DNA of 64,000 bases from UBA5195 sp034432755 (GTDB lineage Bacteria > Chloroflexota > Anaerolineae > Anaerolineales > Villigracilaceae): assembly GCA_034432755.1 (NCBI GenBank), contig DAOUBQ010000091.1, positions 1 through 64,000 on the forward strand, given 5' to 3'. The notes beneath the pieces were generated by a model that was not told where the DNA came from, made no database searches, and saw only the letters and a program-made list of their open reading frames with translations. Position numbers and translations under genes: made by a program. This document shows, one piece after another, positions 16,204-24,631 of the stretch. Positions within the stretch are counted from its first letter, which is position 1. Every line of letters starts with the position of its first letter.

Positions 16204-17330
16204 AAATCCTCGTCCTCTCGCACGAATTTCCCCCGGTTGGCGGCGGCGGCGGACGCGTGGCGCGTGACCTGGCGCTGGGCCTGGCGCGGCGCGGACACGA
16301 ACTCTGCATCCTGACCGCCCACCTCAACGGCTTGCCCGCCCTTGAGACGGTGGAAGGCGTGCGGGTGGCGCGCATCCCCTCCAAACGGCGGGCGGCCTTT
16401 CGCGCCGAATTTTTCGAGATGGCAAATTACGATTGGTCGGCGCTGAACGCTGGGCGCAAACTGATTCAAGAATGGAATCCCGACCTGATTCACGCCCATT
16501 TTGCCGTTCCGGCGGGCGCGGCGGCCTTCGCGCTCTCCACACTCACCGGCGTTCCCTACGTCCTGACCGCCCATCTCGGCGATGTGCCGGGCGCCGTGCC
16601 AGAGAAAACCGACCGCTGGTTTCAGTTCGTCTACCCTTTTACGCACTCCATCTGGAAAAGCGCGGCCCGCGTGGTAGCAGTCAGCGAATTTACGCGCCGC
16701 CTGGCGCTTCAACATTACCGCGTCCCCATCGAAGTCATTCACAATGGCGTGGATGTATCTGCCCTCCCCCCTTGGCAGCCTGGTCATGGCGCGCCGCGCA
16801 TCCTCTTTGCCGGGCGTTTTATGGAGCAGAAAAACCCCGCCCTCCTGGTTGAAGCCCTCACCCGCCTGCAAACCCTGCCCTGGACATGTGTCATGGCCGG
16901 CGATGGCCCGCTCCTCGAGCAGGTCCGCCAGCAAGTGGCGGAGTCTGGCCTCGTGGCGCGATTCTCCTTCCCCGGCTGGGTCACGCCAGAGCAGGTTATC
17001 AACCTGATGGCGCGCAGCGATATCCTGGCCCTTCCTTCCCGCGCGGAGGGATTGCCCGTTGTTGGCGTGCAAGCGCTGGCCATGGGCCTGGCGCTCGTTT
17101 TGAGCGAGGCGGGAGGCAACGTGGAACTCGTCCAACCGGGTCAAAACGGCGCGCTCTTTCCGTCTGGCGACTTGAACGCGCTGACTGAATCCCTCCGCAG
17201 CCTGCTCACCTCCCCAACTGCGATACAATCAGCCCAGGCCAAAAGCCGAGAAATGGCAAAAGCGTTCGACTTAAACGTAATTGTAGAGAAATACGAAGCC
17301 ATTTTTCAGGAATTAATTCGCAATCCCTAA
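16200..17330 (+). CDS. Glycosyltransferase family 4
   Basis: A 376-residue GT-B enzyme. The N terminus has KILVLSHEFPPVGGGGGR, typical of GT4 proteins that start with a glycine-rich nucleotide-sugar loop. VIHNGVDVS lies near residue 180, and the donor-binding end has LPSRAEGLPVVGVQALAMG around 281-299, with Glu in the EX7E motif. It presumably elongates a cytoplasmic lipid-linked glycan. It is coupled to the preceding gene by ATGA. A heptad repeat (NNNATTC) begins over its last codons and continues to the next start codon. Confidence 0.92.
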   Translation: MKILVLSHEFPPVGGGGGRVARDLALGLARRGHELCILTAHLNGLPALETVEGVRVARIPSKRRAAFRAEFFEMANYDWSALNAGRKLIQEWNPDLIHAHFAVPAGAAAFALSTLTGVPYVLTAHLGDVPGAVPEKTDRWFQFVYPFTHSIWKSAARVVAVSEFTRRLALQHYRVPIEVIHNGVDVSALPPWQPGHGAPRILFAGRFMEQKNPALLVEALTRLQTLPWTCVMAGDGPLLEQVRQQVAESGLVARFSFPGWVTPEQVINLMARSDILALPSRAEGLPVVGVQALAMGLALVLSEAGGNVELVQPGQNGALFPSGDLNALTESLRSLLTSPTAIQSAQAKSREMAKAFDLNVIVEKYEAIFQELIRNP

Positions 17331-17371
17331 TTCCTAATTCATCATTCATCATTCCGCATTCATCATTTCCC
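17327..17371. repeat. NNNATTC heptamer array ending at a start codon
   Basis: Six heptamers (CTAATTC twice, ATCATTC twice, CGCATTC, ATCATTT) followed by CCC fill the spacer; the ATG at 17372 follows directly. The same unit type appears in inverse orientation before glpK at 57681-57715. Confidence 0.75.
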
Positions 17372-19441
17372 ATGTACATTTTCTCCGAACTCTCCCCCCT
17401 GCCCCTGCTCCTTCTTCTCGCCCTGTGGGCATTCGGCGGCTGGCTGATTCTCGCCCGCTTCAATCTCCCCGCCCACGAGCGTGGCTTGCTTGGTCTGGGA
17501 CTTGGCCTGACCCTCTCGGCCCTGTTCGCCAACCTCACCGCTCGCTTTCTGCCCAGCGCGCCCGCTTTTTGGCTGGCTGCACTCTTGACGCTTGCGATTG
17601 GTTTCTCCCTTGCCTGGCCGCTCCCCCCCCTGTCCTTTCCCCATTTTCTGCGAAGTTCAGCGCACAATGGGGGGCAATGGCTCTCCTTTGCCCTGCTCGC
17701 TTTCTTCCTCACCCTCATTGGGCGCGGTTTGGGCATCTTCGACGACTACCAGAACCTGACTCAACTCTCCAGCATGGCCCTGGGCGACATCCCGCCGCAT
17801 TTCGTCTATGACCCGCGCATTCTGTGGAGTTATCACTACTTCCTGTTGCTGGTGGCCGCGCAGTTCACGCGCCTGGCCGGGGCCCCGCCCTGGGTGGCAA
17901 TGGATGTGGCGCGCGGCCTGACCCTGGCCCTCACCCTGTTTTACAGCACGTTTTCGGCGCAGAGATTGACCGGCAGCCGGCTGGCTGCCGCGCTTTCGGC
18001 GGGATTCCTGTTTTTCGTGGGCGGTGCGCGCTGGATTTTGCTCCTGCTCCCGGCCAGTTTGCTTACCCGCATCTCCAACACAGTCACGCTGATTGGCTCC
18101 GGGGCCGATTCTGGCTCTAGCCTGCAAGCCGTTCTTTATAACGATTGGAAAATTCAGGGGCTGGGGCCCTTCCCGTTTCCTTTTCTCTACGGCTCTGGCC
18201 TCGACTCCTCGCTCACGATGGCACACGCCGGTTACGGCGCGAGCATGTTCATGCTGGTCTTGCTGGTCATTCTGTTGTCCTCCTCTCTCTTTGAGAAAGG
18301 GGTGAGTAGCGAGGAATCCCCCTCCCCTTTTGGGAGGGGGGTGAGGGGTGAGGGCTATTTGGTGCAACAAATTATTCTCGCCCTCTTACTGGCTGCCCTG
18401 GCGCTTGCCAACGAAGTGACTTTTGCCTTCCTCTACGCCGGTCTGATGTTCGCCGTCTTGCTCTGGGTCATCCGCAACCGGACGTTGAAACTCCCCCCCT
18501 CGCTATGGGCCTTTGCCCCGGCGGTCATGGGCGGCGGGCTAATCGCCTTGCTTCAGGGTGGAGTGTTTACGGGGCTGTTGTCTGGCCTGTTTGGGCGAGT
18601 TGGCGGAACCGAAGCGGGTGATGCGCTTTACAAGGTCTCGTTTGCCCTGAGGCTGCCGACCGTGTTATCGGCGCACGTGGGGACGCTCTCGTTGCTCAAT
18701 CCGTTGCACTGGTTTGTCATCTTGGCTGAAACCGGGCTGGTGGTCTTCGTCCTGCCCTGGGCTTTCCGGCATGGCTGGAAACTCATCCGTGAGGCAAGAT
18801 GGCTCGAAGCGGCCTGGCTCTTCTCGATGATTCCCAGCCTGCTGACGGTTTTCCTCGAATATACCGGCAACGCCGGGCCAACCGCGCTCTCGCGCATGAC
18901 CGCGCACTTCCTGATGGTGCTGAAGTTCTACGCCGTGCCGCTCTTGTGGCTGTGGGCGCGCGAAAAGTCGCAAACCATTCAAACCGTGCTACTCGGCTGG
19001 GGTCTGACCGCCGCTTTGAGTGGCATCGGCCTTTTCAGTTTACAAATTCCGGCTATGCCCAACCCCATTTACGCCGAATTTTTAGAGCCAATTGACGCGA
19101 AAATGTATCAGAAACACTGGGGCAGGCTTCAGCCCGGCGCGCTCGTCTTCGACACCTCCCCCCAACGCGGGCCGACCGTTCTCGGTTTGCACACTTTATC
19201 CGGCATTCACTACGGCCCGCCGACCTACCCTGAATGGTATGCACTGGCCGACAACCCCGACCCATTCGACATGAACCGGGCCGGATTCCGCTACTTGTAC
19301 CTGGAACTCTCGTACTGGCGCAAGTTTGCCGACCATTTCGAGGATGCCTGTGTCCTTTTACTGGATGACCTGCAAGAGACCGCTTCTGATGGTCGTCTCA
19401 TCGCGCAGCGGGTGTTGTTGGATGTAGGGCAGTGCAAATAG
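17372..19441 (+). CDS. Large multi-pass membrane protein with in-frame palindrome, function unknown
   Basis: A 689-residue protein with about 12-14 hydrophobic segments and a C-terminal soluble tail of about 130 residues. Features such as IFDDYQNLTQLSSMALG after the early segments and SYHYFLLLVAAQF recall uncharacterised GT-C-like membrane proteins of Chloroflexota, but no motif allows a firm function. Residues about 303-328 come from a GC-rich palindromic repeat (18279-18354) between membrane segments. It closes the + strand glycan region and ends two bases before the convergent next gene. Confidence 0.7.
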   Translation: MYIFSELSPLPLLLLLALWAFGGWLILARFNLPAHERGLLGLGLGLTLSALFANLTARFLPSAPAFWLAALLTLAIGFSLAWPLPPLSFPHFLRSSAHNGGQWLSFALLAFFLTLIGRGLGIFDDYQNLTQLSSMALGDIPPHFVYDPRILWSYHYFLLLVAAQFTRLAGAPPWVAMDVARGLTLALTLFYSTFSAQRLTGSRLAAALSAGFLFFVGGARWILLLLPASLLTRISNTVTLIGSGADSGSSLQAVLYNDWKIQGLGPFPFPFLYGSGLDSSLTMAHAGYGASMFMLVLLVILLSSSLFEKGVSSEESPSPFGRGVRGEGYLVQQIILALLLAALALANEVTFAFLYAGLMFAVLLWVIRNRTLKLPPSLWAFAPAVMGGGLIALLQGGVFTGLLSGLFGRVGGTEAGDALYKVSFALRLPTVLSAHVGTLSLLNPLHWFVILAETGLVVFVLPWAFRHGWKLIREARWLEAAWLFSMIPSLLTVFLEYTGNAGPTALSRMTAHFLMVLKFYAVPLLWLWAREKSQTIQTVLLGWGLTAALSGIGLFSLQIPAMPNPIYAEFLEPIDAKMYQKHWGRLQPGALVFDTSPQRGPTVLGLHTLSGIHYGPPTYPEWYALADNPDPFDMNRAGFRYLYLELSYWRKFADHFEDACVLLLDDLQETASDGRLIAQRVLLDVGQCK
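18279..18354. repeat. GC-rich palindromic repeat inside a CDS (two partial copies)
   Basis: A first half-copy (CTCTCTTTGAGAAAGGGGTGAG) is shortened here to its CTCTCTTTGAGA core; it is followed by a full copy with CCCCTCCCC-ttttg-GGGAGGGG and GTGAGGGGTGAGGG. It is in frame, reading SPSPFGRGVRGEG. The GVRG reading phase is the same as in the copies at 8980 and 36711. Confidence 0.88.
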
Positions 19442-19443
19442 AT

Positions 19444-19980
19444 TTACCCTCGCCAGGCCCTGACCAGCCTGCCCGCCAGGGCATATCCCAAACCCAACGC
19501 AATAAGCCCAAATTTAATCGTTGCGCACCAGAAGGCAAGGGGTGGATTTGCCCCAAGATTGCCGGCCAGGATGGAGAACAGGGCGATGTTTTCTATGGCG
19601 TCGAAGACGATGGCAAGATAAGCGCCCCAGCCGAGCAGGTTCGACAGGGTGAGCCAGGTTCCTTGATGGCGTTCAGCCGCAAGTAGAAGTCCGAGGCTGA
19701 GGGCAGTGGCGTAGAGCGGCATGAACAGGAAGTCGAAGCCCAGGCTAAAGGCGGCAAAGAGGCGGCTGCGAGAGTCCCAACTTTCGACCATTGCTGTAGC
19801 GGCTTGCGGGGTGCGGGCAAACTCGTAAGAAACGATTCCATCAGCGAGGGGGGTTTTGATCGGAGGGTCGAGAAAAATTTGAAAAACGGCAAAACACGCT
19901 GCGGTGAGTCTGAGCGAGAACCAAAAGAGGGGTTTGCGCAGGTTCAATGGCACGAAATGCAGCGGGTGGCGAAGGCTCAT
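19444..19980 (-). CDS. Small multi-pass membrane protein, function unknown
   Basis: A 178-residue hydrophobic protein with about four membrane segments: near 21-37 (FWFSLRLTAACFAVFQIFL), 77-100, 111-130 and 145-170. I do not recognise the family. The segment IVSYEFARTPQAATAMVESW lies between the first two membrane segments, probably outside the membrane. Its start overlaps the stop of the upstream GNAT-like gene (ATGA on the - strand), suggesting one transcript. It is convergent with the + strand gene ending at 19441, with only two bases between. Confidence 0.65.
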   Translation of the reverse strand: MSLRHPLHFVPLNLRKPLFWFSLRLTAACFAVFQIFLDPPIKTPLADGIVSYEFARTPQAATAMVESWDSRSRLFAAFSLGFDFLFMPLYATALSLGLLLAAERHQGTWLTLSNLLGWGAYLAIVFDAIENIALFSILAGNLGANPPLAFWCATIKFGLIALGLGYALAGRLVRAWRG

Positions 19981-21110
19981 TCCAAATCCTTAAAATAAAC
20001 CCGGTTGTTTTTATACTCAACCCCGTTCAGGTTTTTCAAGTCGGCACGCATCTGGCGGGTGGTTTCGGCCACCTGGGTCATTTCGACGTGGACGAATTGC
20101 CCAAACTCCAGCAAGGTCTTTCCCATTTCGTAATAGAGCAATGCATTGCCGCCGTGACCTTGAAATTCAGGCAGAATGCCCATGCCGTTGACCGAGACAG
20201 AGTTGGTGCGGCGCATGGTGAGCAACAAATCAACCAACGAGAGCGGGTTGAGGTTGCCCCGGGCGCGCTGTAAGGCCGCCGAGACATCGGGGAAGGCAAA
20301 CAGAAAGCCGACCACTTCTTCGCCATGCGTGATGATTTTAATCAGGCGATGGTCGGCAACGGTGATGATGTTATCCACAACAAATTTGATTTCGCGCGAG
20401 GTGAGGGGGTAGTATTCCCAGTTTTGCACAAAAGATTTGTTGTATGCCTCGCCGATGCGGTCAGCCCATGAGACCAACTCGCGTTTGTTGGCAAAGCGCC
20501 TGACTTTCAGGTGATTGCGCTCCATGACGCGCTGGGCGATGCGCTCGACGCGCTCTGGGATTTTGAATCCATCGGCGGGAACGTAGCAGGAGGCGAAGTC
20601 CACTTCTTTTTGGAACCCCAGACCTTCGACCAAATCTATATAGTAGGGATAGTTGTAGGTCAGCATGGTCATGGTCTGGCGATGCTCGAAGCCGAAGGTG
20701 AGCAGGCCGTAACCGTCGAGAGGTCCCATGCCCTTCGGCCCGATGACGCGGTTCAGGCCGCGCTTGCGGGCCCACGCAAAAACGGTCTCGAACAGAGCAG
20801 CGGCGGCTTCTGGGTCGTTTTCGCAGTCGAAAAAGTAGAAATCGGCTTCTCTTACGCCGTGATACTGGTTGAAGGGCTTGTTTTCGATGGCAGCGATGCG
20901 TCCCACGTCGCGCCCATCGCGCGCCGCCAGGAAAAATTCGACATCCGAATGTTCGTAGAAGGGATGTTTCTTGGGGTTGAGTTGGGCGTAAACGTCAATG
21001 TTGAGGGGAGGCACCCATTGCGGGCAGTCTTTATAAAGCCGGTGTGGGAATTGGACGAAACGTTTGATTTGCTTTTTGTTGGATAAATCCACCTGCTCAA
21101 TGGTCAGCAT
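19977..21110 (-). CDS. GNAT-fold acetyltransferase-like protein
   Basis: A 377-residue protein. The N-terminal half has FYEHSDVEFFLAARDGRDVGRIAAIEN (core DVGRIAA at about 68-74), a sequence type found in large GNAT-family proteins of many bacteria; a second GNAT-like half contains MGILPEFQGHGGNALLYYEM near residue 325, resembling the acetyl-CoA pyrophosphate-binding RxxGxG/A loop (here QGHGGNA). The substrate is unknown. The ATG at 21110 is preferred over a start 16 codons upstream because MLTIEQVDLSNKKQ begins the domain. It probably forms an operon with the membrane protein downstream. Confidence 0.72.
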   Translation of the reverse strand: MLTIEQVDLSNKKQIKRFVQFPHRLYKDCPQWVPPLNIDVYAQLNPKKHPFYEHSDVEFFLAARDGRDVGRIAAIENKPFNQYHGVREADFYFFDCENDPEAAAALFETVFAWARKRGLNRVIGPKGMGPLDGYGLLTFGFEHRQTMTMLTYNYPYYIDLVEGLGFQKEVDFASCYVPADGFKIPERVERIAQRVMERNHLKVRRFANKRELVSWADRIGEAYNKSFVQNWEYYPLTSREIKFVVDNIITVADHRLIKIITHGEEVVGFLFAFPDVSAALQRARGNLNPLSLVDLLLTMRRTNSVSVNGMGILPEFQGHGGNALLYYEMGKTLLEFGQFVHVEMTQVAETTRQMRADLKNLNGVEYKNNRVYFKDLE

Positions 21111-21216
21111 GATTGCGCTCCTGGAACTGGGATAGTTACAGTATATAACACCCCGCACCAGGAAAAAGTGATATTCATCCTGTTTTTCATGCTGCCACTT
21201 GGGCTGGGTAGCGGGG

Positions 21217-21624
21217 TTAATCGTCGTGGCTGTGTTCGTGGCTGCTAAATTCCTGGGTCCCCATGCTCTCGCCCCAATCGGGCATGTTTTTTTCGATTTC
21301 GTCGGGACTCTGACCCGCTTCCAGCCGGTCTACGATTTCGTCGAATTGTGGCGGCATCTCCTCGCCGAGTGCGCTGCCCATTTGGCGGAACATCTTGCCC
21401 ATCGCGCGCGGGTCGTCTTCTAGCCCGGCAAGTTGCGAGGGGTCAGAGAAAGCAGCCAGACGGGCCTCGTCTCCTTTCAGAACACGCACGCGGGGAACGC
21501 GGCGGGTGACGTTGTTGCTTTCGCAGTGAGGGCAGTTGACTGGCTTGACTCCGTATTCCTGGTAGGTCAAAAAAATATCAAAACGTTTGCGGCAATCGAG
21601 GCAGAGGTAATCATAAGTGGGCAT
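21217..21624 (-). CDS. FmdB-family zinc ribbon protein
   Basis: A 135-residue protein whose first 45 residues are the FmdB putative regulatory zinc ribbon: MPTYDYLCLDCRKRF followed by VNCPHCESNNVTR, giving CxxC...CxxC. The rest is acidic (DEIVDRLEAGQSPDEIEKNMP) and ends in a His-rich tail (SSHEHSHDD) that may bind metal. FmdB-type proteins are widespread and mostly uncharacterised; some are proposed regulators. The ATG at 21624 is the conserved start; an upstream in-frame ATG adds 12 residues without homology. It is divergent from gmk, across a palindrome at 21650-21680. Confidence 0.85.
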   Translation of the reverse strand: MPTYDYLCLDCRKRFDIFLTYQEYGVKPVNCPHCESNNVTRRVPRVRVLKGDEARLAAFSDPSQLAGLEDDPRAMGKMFRQMGSALGEEMPPQFDEIVDRLEAGQSPDEIEKNMPDWGESMGTQEFSSHEHSHDD

Positions 21625-21649
21625 GGTCAATTTCCGTGAAGCGGTTCTG

Positions 21650-21680
21650 GTGTAGGGCAAGATACTATCTTACCCCACAC
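21650..21680. repeat. AAGATA-c-TATCTT palindrome
   Basis: Imperfect palindrome of 15-base arms with two mismatches (core GGGCAAGATA c TATCTTACCC), in the divergent fmdB/gmk spacer. A related palindrome (CGCAAGATA t TATCTTGCG) follows nuoN at 44842-44860. It could be an operator or a dispersed repeat. Confidence 0.6.
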
Positions 21681-21707
21681 AATCAATTTTAACGAACTTT
21701 CGTGAAG

Positions 21708-21713
21708 TAAAAT
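21708..21713 (+). promoter_or_regulatory. Possible -10 box close to gmk start
   Basis: A TAAAAT hexamer ends six bases before the gmk ATG, so transcription would start at or next to the A of the start codon. No -35 hexamer is obvious. Confidence 0.35.
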
Positions 21714-21719
21714 AGGGTT

Positions 21720-22340
21720 ATGACTGAAACCAATTTCAAAGTAATCGAACCCCAACCGTTGTTGATTGTCATCTCTGGGCCTTCGGGTGCGGGCAAAGAT
21801 ACCATTATGCAGCGCATGAAAGAGCGCGGCATGCCCTTCCACTTTGTGGTGACGGCCACCACCCGCCCGCGCCGCGAGAGCGAAGTGCATGGTCGCGACT
21901 ATTTCTTCGTCAGCAAAGAAGAGTTCGCGCGCATGATTGACGAGGATGAATTGATTGAGTACGCCATCGTCTATGGAGATTACAAGGGCATTCCCAAACA
22001 GCAGGTGCGCGAGGCGCTGGCCAGCGGCCAGGATGTGGTCATGCGCATTGACGTGCAGGGCGCCGAAACGGTGCGTAAACTGGCCCCCAATGCCGTCTTA
22101 ATTTTTATGACGGTTGATAATGAGCAGGAATTGGAGCGCCGCCTGCGCGAACGCAAGACCGAAAACGCCGAGGAACTGGCCTTGCGGATTGCCACTGCCC
22201 GCAAAGAGTTGCAACGCGTTGAGGCGTTCGATTATGTTGTGGTCAATGCTGATGACCATCTTGACCGGGCGGTGGATACCATTCAGGCCATCATCACCGC
22301 CGAACATTCGCGCGTGCATCAAAAGGCGGTGAAGTTATGA
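21720..22340 (+). CDS. gmk: Guanylate kinase
   Basis: Phosphorylates GMP to GDP with ATP in the cytoplasm; essential for GTP and dGTP synthesis. The 206-residue product has the P-loop GPSGAGKDT at 20-28, the GMP-binding TTRPRRESEVHGRDYFF at about 46-62 and the conserved YGDYKGIP near 86-93. RIDVQGAETVRK and the LID-region RLRERKTE follow. The family often has GAGKST/GVGKDT at the P-loop, so the Asp here is normal. A short N-terminal tail of about 12 residues precedes the core. The stop overlaps the rhomboid start (ATGA). Confidence 0.97.
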   Translation: MTETNFKVIEPQPLLIVISGPSGAGKDTIMQRMKERGMPFHFVVTATTRPRRESEVHGRDYFFVSKEEFARMIDEDELIEYAIVYGDYKGIPKQQVREALASGQDVVMRIDVQGAETVRKLAPNAVLIFMTVDNEQELERRLRERKTENAEELALRIATARKELQRVEAFDYVVVNADDHLDRAVDTIQAIITAEHSRVHQKAVKL

Positions 22341-23107
22341 ATCAATTCGAACAATTTAACGATTACCCCTCCTCGCCGCCGCCCGTTCAACCGATAGCGG
22401 TTAACCAACAACTCGTTACGCCGGTGGTCGGATATATCACCCTGGCGGCGACGGTTGTCATTTACGTCTTGCAAATGGGTTCCCAATTCTTGCTGGGCTA
22501 CGACCTACCCGCCATCCTGGGGATGAAAATTAACGAATACATCTTGGCCGGGCAGTTGTGGCGATTTGTTACACCCATGTTTTTGCATGGCTCAATTTTG
22601 CACATCGGCTTCAACATGTACGCGCTGGTGATCATTGGTCTGCCGCTGGAGAGACGATTTGGGCATGTTCGTTTCCTGCTTTTGTACCTTTCGGGGGCCT
22701 TTGCGGGCAATGTCTTTTCATTCCTGTTGACCGACAATCCCTCCCTGGGCGCATCCACGGCCATTTTTGGTCTGCTGGGCGCCGAGGCAGTTTTTTTGTA
22801 TCGCCATCGTGACCTTTTTGGCCGTCAGGCGCGCGCTGCGCTGGTGAATATTGCTCAGGTTGCAGGTATCAACTTTTTGATTGGACTTTCGCCCGGCATT
22901 GACAATTGGGGACATTTGGGCGGGCTGCTGGGTGGGCTGCTCTTTACCTGGTTTGGCGGGCCTCTGCTGAAAGTGGAAGGTCTGTATCCCCAGTTTTACC
23001 TTGAAGATGAGCGCGGGGCAGGCGCATCTTACACGGCCCTGGCTCTGGTGCTGGCAATTTTTGGCGTGTTGGCGGCCCTCAAGTTTTTTGGGCTGTGGCC
23101 GGGCTAA
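22337..23107 (+). CDS. Rhomboid-family intramembrane serine protease
   Basis: A 256-residue protein with a cytoplasmic N-terminal tail and about seven membrane segments. The catalytic dyad is visible: Ser140 in LGASTAIFG and His193 in NWGHLGGLLGG. HGSILHIGFNMYAL (residues 84-97) gives the conserved His/Asn of the oxyanion region. Rhomboids cleave membrane-protein segments within the bilayer; the substrate here is unknown. It is coupled to gmk by an ATGA overlap, which is unusual as a functional pairing and may reflect compaction. It ends exactly where the convergent gatB stop begins, with no spacer and no visible terminator. Confidence 0.93.
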   Translation: MNQFEQFNDYPSSPPPVQPIAVNQQLVTPVVGYITLAATVVIYVLQMGSQFLLGYDLPAILGMKINEYILAGQLWRFVTPMFLHGSILHIGFNMYALVIIGLPLERRFGHVRFLLLYLSGAFAGNVFSFLLTDNPSLGASTAIFGLLGAEAVFLYRHRDLFGRQARAALVNIAQVAGINFLIGLSPGIDNWGHLGGLLGGLLFTWFGGPLLKVEGLYPQFYLEDERGAGASYTALALVLAIFGVLAALKFFGLWPG

Positions 23108-24568
23108 TCAGCCCAACTGCCGTTCCAACTCCGCCCGCACCACCTGCGGGTTGGCTCGTCCGCCCGCCTTGCGCATCACCTGGCCGAACAGCCAGTTTGC
23201 CACCGTCACCTTCCCGGCGCGGTAGCTTGCCACCTCGTTGGGATGTTCACTCAAGGTTTCTGCCACCAGTTTTGAGAGCAAATCGGCATCTGAAACCTGA
23301 GTCAGGCCCTTTTCGGCCACAATCGCTGCCGCCGCTTTGCCGCTCTCGAACATTTCGGCCAACACCGCCTTGCCGGTCTGCTGGTTGATTTTGCCCTCCG
23401 CCATCAGGCCGAGCAGGGCCGCCAGTTCTTTGGGGGAAACGGAGGATGACTCGAACCCTTTTCCTGCGCTGTTGAGAAGCGACAGGAGTTCCCCCGTGAC
23501 CCAGGCGTACACGGTGCGGACTCCACTGGAACCGGCCTTGAGCGCCGATTCGAAATACCCCGCCGAGGCTTTTTCCGCTGCCAGCCCCCAGGCCTCAGCC
23601 GGATTCAGGCCATAGTCATCCACGAAACGCCGGTAGACTTGCCACGGCAATTCTGGCAGCTCGTCGCGCACCGCGTCCATCCAGGCCTTGCTGACTACCA
23701 GCGGCGGCAGGTCTGGCTCTGGGAAGTAGCGATAATCGTGGGCGTCTTCTTTGCTGCGCTGGCTGAAGGTGGCTTGTTTGGTCTCGTCCCAGCCGACGGT
23801 TTCCTGGGCCACCTTTCCACCGGCTTCAAGAATGGCGATGTGGCGTTTGATTTCGTAGGCAACGCCCCGCTCCAGGGCGCGGAAACTGTTCAGATTCTTG
23901 ATTTCGACCTTCGTTCCCAGTTCGGCCTGGCCTGCTTTGCGCACCGAGATATTTGGCTCAATGCGCATCACGCCTTTCTCCAGGTCGCCGCTGTTCACGC
24001 CGAGGTAGCGCACCAGCGCCCGCAGCCGCTCGGCATACGAGCGTACTTCTTCGGCAGAGCGAAAATCGGGTTCGGTGACAATTTCGAGCAGTGGAACACC
24101 CGCCCGGTTCAAATCTACCAAACTGTAGCCTTGTTCAGGTTCATCTGCGCTCGCATTCGCTCCCACATGAGTCAACTTGCCCGTATCTTCTTCCAGGTGG
24201 ACGCGCCGAATGCGTATCACCTTCTCGCCCTGGGCCGTTTGGACGGTGATTTTGCCGTTGACGGCCAGCGGCTGTTCGTATTGCGAAATCTGGTAGCCTT
24301 TGGGAATATCGGGGTAAAAATAATTCTTGCGCGCAAAAATGCTGATGGGGTTGATAACGCATTCCAGCGCCATGGCCACGCGCAAGGCGTATTCGACCGC
24401 CTGCTGGTTGACGACCGGCAGCGTGCCGGGGTGTCCGGCGCAGATGGGGCAGACGGCGGTATTCGGTTCTGCTGAAACGGAATCGACCACCGGGCAGGCG
24501 CAAAACATTTTGGATTGCGTCTGCAGCTCGATGTGGACTTCCAGGCCGATGACGGGTTCGTAGGTCAT
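23108..24568 (-). CDS. gatB: Aspartyl/glutamyl-tRNA(Asn/Gln) amidotransferase subunit B
   Basis: The tRNA-binding and kinase subunit of GatCAB, which converts Glu-tRNA(Gln) to Gln-tRNA(Gln) and/or Asp-tRNA(Asn) to Asn-tRNA(Asn). The 486-residue length is normal. Signatures include YEPVIGLEVHIELQT at residues 3-17, a Cys pair in MFCACPV, CPICAGHPGTLPVVN with zinc-type Cys, and FYPDIPKGYQISQYEQPL. The C-terminal YqeY-like tail (ANWLFGQVMRK) is present. gatA and gatC are not adjacent in the window. An octamer-like repeat lies just upstream of its ATG (24573-24604). Confidence 0.97.
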   Translation of the reverse strand: MTYEPVIGLEVHIELQTQSKMFCACPVVDSVSAEPNTAVCPICAGHPGTLPVVNQQAVEYALRVAMALECVINPISIFARKNYFYPDIPKGYQISQYEQPLAVNGKITVQTAQGEKVIRIRRVHLEEDTGKLTHVGANASADEPEQGYSLVDLNRAGVPLLEIVTEPDFRSAEEVRSYAERLRALVRYLGVNSGDLEKGVMRIEPNISVRKAGQAELGTKVEIKNLNSFRALERGVAYEIKRHIAILEAGGKVAQETVGWDETKQATFSQRSKEDAHDYRYFPEPDLPPLVVSKAWMDAVRDELPELPWQVYRRFVDDYGLNPAEAWGLAAEKASAGYFESALKAGSSGVRTVYAWVTGELLSLLNSAGKGFESSSVSPKELAALLGLMAEGKINQQTGKAVLAEMFESGKAAAAIVAEKGLTQVSDADLLSKLVAETLSEHPNEVASYRAGKVTVANWLFGQVMRKAGGRANPQVVRAELERQLG

Positions 24569-24572
24569 TGTC

Positions 24573-24604
24573 TGATTGGGTGATTTTGTGATTGGGCGAT
24601 TGAA
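24573..24604. repeat. Octamer repeat upstream of gatB
   Basis: Four 8-base units (TGATTGGG, TGATTTTG, TGATTGGG, CGATTGAA on the + strand), ending four bases before the gatB start on the - strand. Confidence 0.6.
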
Positions 24605-24631
24605 AAACCGGATAGATGGAGAACTGGAGAA

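Noticed and set aside
16038..17228. Long open frame on the - strand opposite the GT4 gene
   Set aside because: The + strand product has all GT4 motifs; the antisense frame is a composition effect.
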